From: Erinaceus europaeus
Taxonomy: Eukaryota > Chordata > Mammalia > Eulipotyphla > Erinaceidae
DNA: 64,000 bases
NCBI RefSeq assembly: GCF_950295315.1
Contig: NC_080172.1
Coordinates: 80,991,118 to 81,055,117 of the forward strand
Direction of reading: 5' to 3'
Position 1 is the first letter of the stretch, and each line of letters opens with the position of its first letter. The notes below the pieces were generated by a model. That model worked only from the letters and a program-made list of their open reading frames with translations. It had not been told where the DNA came from and made no database searches. Below, in pieces: positions 56,250-64,000 of the stretch. The translations under genes and the position numbers were made by a program.

Positions 56250-56589
56250 CCATGCTTTTCATATGAAAACTGGAGGATTCCTAAAGTTATTGGATCTCTA
56301 CTTGGACTTTTATCTCTATTGTAAGAGATTTAAATTTCTTGAAATGTCCTTACAATTAATTTTCTAAATTCTTTCTCTGGTAAGTCTTCCTGTCTTAGTA
56401 AATATGTGAAGACTGAAATAATTAAAACATCCTTGGATAGTACGATACTAGAAATCACTCATAAATAGAAATACCCTCCAAATATAAAGACCAAACAACA
56501 TGCTGTGAGTAATGCTTAGTCAATGAGGAAATAAAAAAGAAATTAAAAATTATCAACAGAACATTGATAATCAAAAGACCAGCTACTAT
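56250..56589. mobile_element. L1 scraps, orientation mixed
   Basis: 56405-56560 in plus orientation has AATCACTCATAAATAGAAAT, AAACAACATGCTGTGAGTAA and GGAAATAAAAAAGAAATTAA, the L1 ORF2 segment just after the endonuclease. The part before it is undetermined and may continue the minus-strand L1. Confidence 0.6.
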
Positions 56590-57310
56590 ATCCTATTTAT
56601 ACTTCAAAAACTGATGGGGTTTACAATCAACAACATTTATACACCTTTCCCATATTTGGGAGCTACTCTCTTCCCTGATCCAGCTTTCTGGTCCTTTTCC
56701 CAGCCATGACATCATCTTCCCAGACAACGACTTGGACCCACCTGAATATAAGATGTCAGGCTCAGAAAAAAGAAAAATAGTATAGTCATGGGCTGTTTGG
56801 AATGTAACTAAAATAGGACTACTAATTGTCTAGAAAACAGAGACCCCCCCGCCAACTCTTCATATGAACTTTTCCAGCCATTAGGTTTATGATTAGTCAA
56901 CAATTTGTTTACCTCTATATGTTAACTCTTTTTTCAGCCACCAGGTTCCAGATGCTACCATGATGCCAAACAGACTTACCTGGGCAAATGACCCCACCAA
57001 TGTGTCCTGGAGCCCCACTTCCTTAGAGCCCTAACCCAGTAGGGAAAGAGAGAGACCAGCTGGGTGTCTGGATTGACTTGCAACACCCATGTTCAGTGGG
57101 GAAGCAATTACAGAAGCCAGACTTTCTACCTTCTGCACCCAGTAATGACCCTGGGTCCATACTCCCAGAAGGATAAAGAATAAGAAAGCTATCAGGGGAA
57201 AGGACGGGTTACAGAGTTCTGGTGGTGGGAATTGTGTGGAGTTGTACCCTTCTTATCCTATGTTTTTTGTCAGTGTTTCCTTTTTATAAATAAAAATTTA
57301 AAAATAATGC
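56590..57310 (+). mobile_element. L1 3'UTR copy, first lineage, plus strand
   Basis: TGGGGTTTACAATCAACAAC, TGATCCAGCTTTCTGGTCC, ACCAGGTTCCAGATGCTACC, GTTCAGTGGGGAAGCAATTA, TCTGGTGGTGGGAATTGTG, ending CTTTTTATAAATAAAAATTT. This is the full forward order of the family. It follows ORF2 sequence directly, so most of ORF2 is missing between them. Confidence 0.82.
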
Positions 57311-57366
57311 TTAAAGTAGAAAAAAAGAAGAAAGTAATAAAGGCCCACATTAAAAAACAAGAAATA

Positions 57367-57560
57367 GGGGTCAGGTGGTGGCACACCTAGTCAAGCACAA
57401 ATGTTACAGTGAGCAAGGACCCAGGTTTGAACCCCCTGTCCCCGCCTGTAGGGGGAATGGTGAAATAGGGCTGCAGGTGTCTCTCTGTCTCTCTCCCTCT
57501 TTATCTCCTTCTACCCTCTTGACTTCTGGCTGTCTCTATCCAATAAATAAAGATAATTTT
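57367..57560 (+). mobile_element. SINE-B copy, plus strand
   Basis: GGGTCAGGTGGTGGCACACC, B box (AGGTTTGAACCCCC), TGAAATAGGGCTGCAGGTG, TC-rich body, TATCCAATAAATAAAGAT tail. Part of the AAGCTTTGCAAGTGG block is deleted. Confidence 0.9.
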
Positions 57561-57575
57561 TAAAATTAAAAAAGA

Positions 57576-57853
57576 GGGAGTCGGGCTGTAGCGCAGCAGG
57601 TTAAGCGCAGGTGGCGCAAAGCACAAGGACCGGCATAAGGATCCCGGTTCGAACCCCGGCTCCCCACCTGCAGGGGAGTCGCTTCACAGGCGGTGAAGCA
57701 GGTCTGCAGGTGTCTATCTTTCTCTCCTCCTCTCTGTCTTCCCCTCCTCTCTCCATTTCTCTCTGTCCTATCCAACAATAATAATAATAACTACAACAAT
57801 AAAACAAGGGCAACAAAAGGGAATAAATAAATAAAATAAATATTAAAAAAGAA
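57576..57853 (+). mobile_element. SINE-A copy, plus strand, well preserved
   Basis: GGGAGTCGGGCTGTAGCGCA, GCGCAGGTGGCGCAAAGC, B box (GGTTCGAACCCC), CACCTGCAGGGGAGTCGC and CTTCACAGGCGGTGAAGC. It retains the most CpGs of any copy here and is the best local reference for the family. AATTAAAAAAGA-type sequence flanks both sides. It landed in the tail of the neighbouring SINE-B. Confidence 0.95.
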
Positions 57854-57907
57854 AAATTAAAAAAGAAAGCATACTATTACCTTCCTGAAATACTTATGTA
57901 GACTTTA

Positions 57908-58096
57908 AAAATATTTAATTAATTATTTATTAATTTACTGTGTATAAATGGAGAGATACTGAGATGGAAGGGAAGAGAAAGAGAAATGCTTGCACTTCAT
58001 CACTTTTGAAGTTCCCCCCCTCACTGCCAGTGGAGGGGTGGAGGACTTGAACTCACATCCTTGTACATGGCAATGTGCACCACCGCTTCTCACCAT
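57908..58096 (-). mobile_element. SINE-B-like copy, minus strand, diverged
   Basis: AATTAATTATTTATTAATTT tail, GAGAGATACTGAGATGG, a B-box region reading GACTTGAACTCACATCC and ATGTGCACCACCGC. Confidence 0.7.
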
Positions 58097-59584
58097 GACT
58101 TCTATTTATGAACCAGTGGTGCTGTGGCTACAGTGCTAGATTTTCCTATATGTTGTGTGAGGAAGGGAAAAGCTATTTAGAAAATAAAGAATATAGAGTC
58201 TGATGATACTACATTAATACCTGTAGAAGTAGGGCTTAGTGAGCATTTTCTTCCTTCCCCTAGATCTCTGAGAACCATTTTCCTATGATTTTTTTAAGAG
58301 ACAAGGTGAACTTTTCTACACTGAATGCCTGTGTCACTTCCATTGTACATCATTCTGTATTGGGGGACAATGTAGACCATTTGTGTAGGATTTAACTACT
58401 AGTCATCAACCATTTTATGTCTCTGGCACACAGGTACATCCTTGTGAGCAGTTGCACCATCATTCTGCTGGGATAGTTACTAGGGGAAGGATTTAAGACC
58501 CCAGATTTTTCCACTTTTTTTTTTTAGCCCCAACTCCATACCTTTCAAAATAGTGCTGGCAACTGACAAGCATATGTCTTTGGCACTGGTATACTCTTCT
58601 TCTCCAACCAGTGACCATATGTAGTACATGTACCCACCTTTTAGCCAAATGTGTTTCTTCCAGAATTCCCAGCTATAATTTGATGAGGTTCGTGTGTCTT
58701 TTTATAGTGTTTTCTAATTGCAAGGGGGAACAAGGTTTGATACTTCTACTCTATCTTGGCTACACCTTGGTCTTTTTATTTTTGAAGAATGAATAATTAG
58801 GACTTTATTTGGCTAACAAATAGATCAAATTTTCCATTTTACTCATCATTTGCACTGTCCATTAGATAGTTGCCACTAATGCCATTTACCTCTGTGTTTA
58901 TATTTTTGTAAAATCTCATTTCTATTTTGTAAAATGGGTAACTCTTGAGTTTGCAAACCTTCTCCCTATATATTTAGAATTAGATACAGATTAGATACAT
59001 ACATAGATAGATAGATGATAGAATGATTGGGCTTGCCAAACATTCAATAAGGGAAAGCTTCATGTCATGCAACATAAAAAAATGGATCTGAAAGGCAGAA
59101 AATTGGTCACAGCAGTTTATAACATGGAAAACCAGATTGATTGAGATAATACACAAGATATAATATTGTCATCCACCTGACTTTCTAGTTACCATGGAAA
59201 TACTTATTGTGCAAGTATATTATTGAACTTGCCTTTGTCTTAACTCATAATCAAAAATATCTCCCTCAAATAAGTAAACACTTAAAGTCCATGTACTTGA
59301 GTAATGGAGTCAAATTTAGCCCTTTTGAGAAAATCGATCCTAAGAAATAGACATGGAGATTTGTTTCTGGTCATTGAAACATCTCTGGTGTATATTAAAA
59401 GCAGTTCAAAATTCTCTGAAATTGAGATGCATAGAATTCCGATAATGACAGAATGTCTCGCATAAAAACTTACAAGGCATGTGATTAAATAATGCACCAT
59501 AAATAAAATACAGAAAACCAAGAGAGCAGCTGTAGAAATTTAGACAACAGAAAAGTTGTCTTATCACCTCTAGAACTCTAGTCC
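58097..59584. other. single-copy sequence, no gene
   Basis: No gene or family recognised. A (GATA)n-type repeat lies at about 58998-59022. Open frames at 58611-58796 and 59282-59521 have no domain. Confidence 0.5.
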
Positions 59585-60078
59585 ACTATAAAAAGATAGA
59601 AACAGGCTAAGGGTATGGATCGACCTGTCAATGCCCATGCTCAGCAGAGAAGCAAATGAAGAAGCCAGATCTCCTAACTTCTGCTCCCCCAAAACAACCT
59701 TGATCCATACTCTAAGTGGGGCAGAAGTGATAGGATGAAGATAAGAAAGCTCTGAACTCCAGCTTCATCAGCACCCAGAGAGAGAGAGAGAAAAAAAGAA
59801 GGTTATATAGAGGTAGTTATGTTGTCATGAGTTGTCTTGGAGGGGAAGAGAGGATTGAATCAGGAGAAAAAGGGAGCAATTATATATAAATGTGGTCAGA
59901 TAGTTGTAGAGATGGTGGTTAGCCTATATCTATAACTTTAGGGGGACTGTGGTGCATTGCAGTGGGGAAACTGAAGAATCAGAACTCTGGTGGTGGGAAT
60001 GGTGTGGATTTAAACCCCTGTTGATATGTACTTTTGTAAAATAAAATAAGCAAATAAATAAATTGAAAAAAAGAGAAA
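59585..60078 (+). mobile_element. L1 3'UTR copy, first lineage, plus strand
   Basis: GGGTATGGATCGACCTGTC, GCTCAGCAGAGAAGCAAATG, CAACCTTGATCCATACTC, a GAGA run, then AGAACTCTGGTGGTGGGAA and an A-rich end (AATAAGCAAATAAATAAAT). The middle differs from the 56.6 kb copy, suggesting a subfamily or an indel. Confidence 0.78.
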
Positions 60079-60195
60079 AGTTGCATTACATTGTAGATAA
60101 AGTGCATTTAGAACTAATCGGGTGACAAAAATGTTATAAAACAAAAGATGATAGGAAACTAATTAGAAATAAGTAGTTTAGAAATAAATAAATAG

Positions 60196-60412
60196 TTTAG
60201 AATCTGGGTGGTGGTGCACCCAGTAGACCACAGAAGTTAACATATGTGATGTGAGCACCTGGGTTCAAGAGCCTGCACCCTACCTGCAAAAAAGGAAGCT
60301 TCACAAGTGGTGTAGTAGGACTGCAGGTGTCTTATCTTTAAGTCACCCTCTATCTTCTCACCACCCTCTCTATTTCTCTCTATCTCTATCAAAAATCAAA
60401 AATAAAAGACCA
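60196..60412 (+). mobile_element. SINE-B copy, plus strand
   Basis: AATCTGGGTGGTGGTGCACC, B box (GGGTTCAAGAGCC), GGAAGCTTCACAAGTGG, GGACTGCAGGTGTCTTATC, TC-rich body, AAAATCAAAAATAAAAG tail. Confidence 0.9.
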
Positions 60413-60991
60413 ACTTTTGAGCCATAGTGCATGCACTGAACTGCAGGATAACCATGCTGGTAAATAACATGGAAAATAAATATTATTTTAGAAGTGTATG
60501 AAACACAAATTATAAGAAAAATAAAGTTACTGGAAACTTACTAGATTATTTTTAAAGCAGATTAAAAATCCCTGGAATAAGAAAATTCTGAGCTAGAAGA
60601 TAATTTTAAATATCAATAGGAAAATCATGCATTATCTAACAAAATTAGAAATTAATGTTTTGATTTTTTAAGCCATTAAGCTTTGCTTAACCAGTGAGTA
60701 TATGTCGAAAATGAAGATGTAAGACACATTTTTTATGTAAGTTGGGATGTCTCTGAAAATCCAGATAACCATGTAACAACATTAAAACACAGATGAAGGG
60801 GTTGTGAGTACAAAAAAGTGTTCTTACATGTGTTAGGAAGATTTCCAGAATTGATAAATATATACCCAAGACTAAGATGTACTGTTTCCAGGAATAATAA
60901 AATGGTTATTTATATCTAGATAACATAATAAATCAAATAGTACAAAGCAAAAGATTTTATTAACAACCAGAAACATGTAAAGGCCCACAAT
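60413..60991. other. single-copy AT-rich sequence
   Basis: No gene or repeat recognised. Confidence 0.5.
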
Positions 60992-61612
60992 TAAATTAAA
61001 GATAAAAATGGGTATAATTCCACAAAATTCCCATCACCAGAACTCCATATGCCATCTCCTCCCTTGAAAGCTTTCCTATTCTTTATCCCTCTTGGAGCAT
61101 TATGGAGTGCAGAAGATATAAAAGGTATAAGGTATAAGGTATAAAAGGTATAAGGTATAAAAGGTATAAGGTATAAGGTCTGGCTTCTGTAATTGCTTCT
61201 CCCCTGAACTTGAGTGTTGGTAGGTAGATCCATACTCCCAACCTGTCTCTATCTTTCCCTAGTGGGGCAGGGCTATGGGAAGGCAGGGCTCCAAGACATA
61301 TTGGTGGGGTCTTCTGCCCAGGGAAATCAGGTTGGCATCATGGTAGCATCTGGAACCTGGTGGCTGAAATAGCATTCAGATAAAGTAAGAATATTGCAGA
61401 TGAAGATTTGGGGTTCCCATTTTGGAAAAAGCTACTAGGTCTATTTTAGGTATATAAAATCAAGGGGCCCATGACTTTACTGGTTTTTGCCTGAGCCTGA
61501 CAGCTAACATGCGGGTGGACCCAAAGTATTGTCTGGGGAGATAGTGTCATAGTTGGAAAAAGGACTAGTAAACTGGATCAGGGAAGAGAGCAGCTCCCAA
61601 ATATGGGAGAAG
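60992..61612 (-). mobile_element. L1 3'UTR copy, first lineage, minus strand
   Basis: AAATGGGTATAATTCCACAA, ATCACCAGAACTCCATATG, TGGAGTGCAGAAGATATA, GGTAGCATCTGGAACCTGG, CATGACTTTACTGGTTTTTG and ACTGGATCAGGGAAGAGAG are in the order of 49.14-49.74 kb. A short tandem array (61116-61179) interrupts it. Confidence 0.82.
61116..61179. repeat. tandem array of GGTATAA/GGTATAAAA units
   Basis: Eight or so 7-9-base units of GGTATAA(AA) lie where other copies of this L1 3'UTR read AGAAGGTAGAAAGTCTGG, so a GGTA-AA motif has expanded in this copy. The open frame read through it on the minus strand (YLIPFIPYTFYTLYLIPFI) is an artefact. Confidence 0.92.
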
Positions 61613-61790
61613 AAAGACAAACCTTTACTCTAAACTGCAGAAACTGAAAAAAGTGAAAATTCAAATTACCAAATGCAGGAGAAAAAAAACCCGTCAATAC
61701 AAATAAAATTAAATGAACAGCCAGCACGAAAATTTTCAAACTGCTTTTTTTGGGAAACAGAGGCAAAGTACCACTTACTAGCAGAATTCT

Positions 61791-62013
61791 TTATTTTTAT
61801 TTATTTATTTTAGTTATCTTTCTTTATTGGATAGAAATAGCCAGAAATAGACAGGGAAGGGGGAGATAGAGAAGAAGAGAGAAAGAAAGACACCTTCAGC
61901 CCTGCTTCACCACTTGTGAAACTTTCCCCCTGTAGGTGGGGACTGGGGGCTTGAACCTGGGTCCTTGCGCTCTATAATATGTGTGTTCAACCAGGTGTGC
62001 CACCACCCGACCC
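61791..62013 (-). mobile_element. SINE-B copy with 14-bp target duplication, minus strand
   Basis: T-rich tail, TATTGGATAGAAATAGCC, ACACCTTCAGCCCTGCTTC, CCCCTGTAGGTGGGGACTGG, TTGAACCTGGGTCC, GTGCCACCACCCGACCC. ACTAGCAGAATTCT (61777-61790) and ACTAACAGAATTCT (62014-62027) differ at one base. Confidence 0.95.
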
Positions 62014-62027
62014 ACTAACAGAATTCT

Positions 62028-62764
62028 AAAGTACATTCTTCAAGAAAAAACGTAAACTCAGGAGGAAGGAGGAAGACTCTGAAGCAATAGCAAGCAAAGA
62101 ACTGATAAACATACAGGTGAATATGAATTCATAGTGTCTACAAGCTGATAGTAATGAAGATAATAATTTAGGTAGTAAAAAAAGTAAAATTAATTTATAG
62201 TCATTAATGGTATGAAAAATGGGATTTATTAAAACTTGTCTCACACGAAGATAGGTAGAGGATCAACTCTGCTTCCTAACAATTCAAAAATCTGCATCTC
62301 AATAAGTTTTGATTGGTGACTGAAAATCATAGTTAAATGTAGAAATTCCATATGAGTAAAATGGGGAAAGTTATTTAATAAATTTTATCAATATATAAAA
62401 ATTAATATTAAAAAAATAATATTAAAATCGTGGGAAAACACTAAATAAAATTGTAGTGTATGATAAGCATATATTCAAATATCAGTGATAATTTTTCTTA
62501 TTTCTCATAAAACATTACTATAATATAATCAGAAGAAACTTAAAAGCTGAAATGTTGATATTGACATATTTAGGCTTACTAACTATATGGCACTAAGAAC
62601 TACTATTTTTTTTTTAGCTTTATAACAATTTTTTTTTGATGAACCTTGGTTCACAATTCTACATGTTTTTTGAAGTACAGTTTCTCTCCTCTTTAAAATG
62701 AATTACCCACCTCAACCACCACTGTTTGACAATGTAATATAAATAAACCTAGAGAGTTTTTATC
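62028..62764. other. single-copy AT-rich sequence
   Basis: No gene recognised. 62640-62700 (GAACCTTGGTTCACAATTC) may be a weak L1 3' trace. Confidence 0.4.
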
Positions 62765-62880
62765 CTGAATTTTATGCTTAGTGAAATAAATCAAACTGAA
62801 AAATGATAAACATTGTATATGTCCACTCATGTGCTATACAAGGGGAAAAAAGCTAGCAGTAGAATCAAATACAACAAAAA
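62765..62880 (+). mobile_element. L1 3' fragment, plus strand
   Basis: TATGCTTAGTGAAATAAATC, AAACTGAAAAATGATAAAC and TGTATATGTCCACTCATGTG match the sequence that follows the end of ORF2 in mammalian L1. Confidence 0.6.
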
Positions 62881-62889
62881 ATAAATTTT

Positions 62890-62995
62890 TCAGGAGGCAG
62901 TGGAGAATGGAGTTAGTTTAACAATAAAGTTCAGGCAAGTCTTGTTCACATGAGACCTTGAGTTCAAGTCCCACCTGTCTAAAAAAAAGAAAAGA
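62890..62995 (+). mobile_element. short tRNA-headed SINE fragment
   Basis: AGGAGGCAGTGGAGAATGGA, a B-box-like GAGTTCAAGTCCCACC and an A-rich end. It lacks the TC-rich body. Confidence 0.45.
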
Positions 62996-63139
62996 CCAAA
63001 GCTGAAAAAAAGGTTACAAAAGTCAATAAATTTAAGGTGCTTTGCACAATACTTTGTATAATTTAAGTGTGTAACAAATGTCATTCAGGCAAATCAAAAT
63101 AAAGCAAATAAATTAAACAAAAAAATCTATTATTAAAAA

Positions 63140-63312
63140 ATATATAGTGGGGTAGAGAGATGGGTAAATCAGAAAAGGGGGCAGTACATGGTAAGGTAGA
63201 GAATTGGAGTGTAGAACTGAACTGTAATATATACATATTTTGATTTTAAGCGATGCACCACTTAAACTTACATTCTGTTATAGTGCAATGTTACATCAAT
63301 TAAAAAATAACT
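63140..63312 (+). mobile_element. L1 3'UTR-like end, plus strand
   Basis: GGGGTAGAGAGATGGGTAAA, GTGTAGAACTGAACTGTAAT and CACTTAAACTTACATTCTG with an A-rich end (AATTAAAAAATAAC). Possibly a third 3'UTR variant. Confidence 0.4.
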
Positions 63313-64000
63313 AAACTTTTCAGACAATATAAATATTTCCAAAATTCTTCTTAGTAGCTATGCTTGAAAATTCGTTTTATCTATTACTTTGATAAAAAGA
63401 TAATTTTCTTATACACAGAAAAAAAAGTAGGCAAATAATAATCTTAAACATAAGACTAAGTACTATTCTTTTAAAATTTTTACATGAAAATTTTATATGG
63501 TGAATTATCCTTCACCTCATAACCAGTCACTTTTCTTGATTTATTAATGTGTCATTGCTGGTTTTCTCTGTTATTAAGGCACGCCTGACTTTCCTTTGCT
63601 TGATTGGTTGATTCATTGTGAAAATAGATTAAGAGGACTGAGCTCTGATATACTTATCTGGAGAGTCTGGGCACAATGAAATGTGCAGGAGTAAGGCTGA
63701 GATAGCTCCTCTCTGGTACATACATACAAATTATTTGATATTAAAGAATTAGTATATATTCCTAAGTAGGATATTGAATTAGAATAATGCAATTGTAGAC
63801 ATATAAACCATAATAATGGTCATCATACCCAATTGTTTCATTTCTGAAGCTACAGAAACTGAAGTTCAAGGAGGTTAGTAAATATCCCTAGGGTCCTATA
63901 GGTACACAGAAACTTCCTGGGAGTCAAAATACTTCCCTGATGTTTTCTCCAGTATTTTTTTTCCATCGCAGGACATTGTAGAATAGTGGAGGCAGGATGT
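63313..64000. other. single-copy sequence
   Basis: No gene or repeat recognised to the end of the window. Confidence 0.45.

Noticed and set aside
57576..57853. Possible functional tRNA gene because of clear A and B boxes
   Set aside because: The head does not close into a tRNA cloverleaf and continues into the SINE body and tail; it is a SINE promoter.
60991..61233. 80-codon minus-strand open frame with a repeating YTFYTLYLIPFI pattern
   Set aside because: The pattern is the translation of the GGTATAA tandem array in an L1 3'UTR; no coding evidence.
1..64000. A previously undescribed multi-gene system
   Set aside because: No set of linked intact genes exists in the window; every long coding trace belongs to L1 or a DNA transposon, and the only host-gene hints are short exon-like segments.

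Overview
This 64 kb window is mammalian nuclear DNA, AT-rich and almost entirely intergenic or deep-intronic. I find no intact protein-coding gene, no rRNA, no functional tRNA, no CRISPR array and no bacterial-style operon. Roughly half of it can be assigned to transposable-element remnants. The interspersed SINEs have a tRNA-like head with a B box such as GGTTCGAGCCC, the block CCCCACCTGCAGGGGAGTCG, a TC-rich body and an AAT/AAC-rich tail. To my knowledge these resemble SINEs of hedgehogs (Erinaceidae). The species call is an inference from repeat style and needs a repeat-library search.

Layout. 1-10 kb: mostly single-copy sequence with one solo LTR (605-1006), a few SINEs, a second LTR (8645-9255) and a cluster of exon-like segments near 3.2-3.9 kb (minus strand) that is the only hint of host coding sequence. 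10-19.5 kb: a long minus-strand LINE-1 (12.0-16.9 kb) with 5'UTR, the start of ORF1, part of the endonuclease, the reverse transcriptase and the C-terminal Cys motif, flanked by SINEs and smaller L1 pieces. 19.5-31 kb: single-copy DNA with three LTRs, a plus-strand L1 ORF2 fragment, SINEs and a Tigger/pogo-like DNA transposon that still shows part of a transposase. 31-42 kb: a plus-strand L1 carrying a second L1-type insertion with an inverted 5' part and a SINE, then L1 pieces in both orientations around 39.4-41.2 kb. 42-58 kb: dense SINEs, two more LTRs, several L1 3'UTR copies and a minus-strand L1 split by SINEs. 58-64 kb: mostly single-copy DNA with L1 3'UTR copies and SINEs.

The element groups used below are my own labels. 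SINE-A: head GGGAGTCGGGCGGTAGCGC, body with CTTCACAGGCGGTGAAGCAG. SINE-B: head GGCC(A/G)GGTGGTGG with AAGCTTTGCAAGTGGTGAAG. SINE-C: head (read on its own strand) GGGGAGATAGCATAATGG with GGTCCCAGGTTCAATCCC. SINE-E: short tRNA-headed copies ending in AATAAAATC. Two LTR families recur in three and two copies and several copies keep perfect 6-bp target duplications, which fits ERV class II-type integration. Nothing here forms a working pathway; the interest lies in insertion history, rearranged L1s, inverted repeats and the possible exons.
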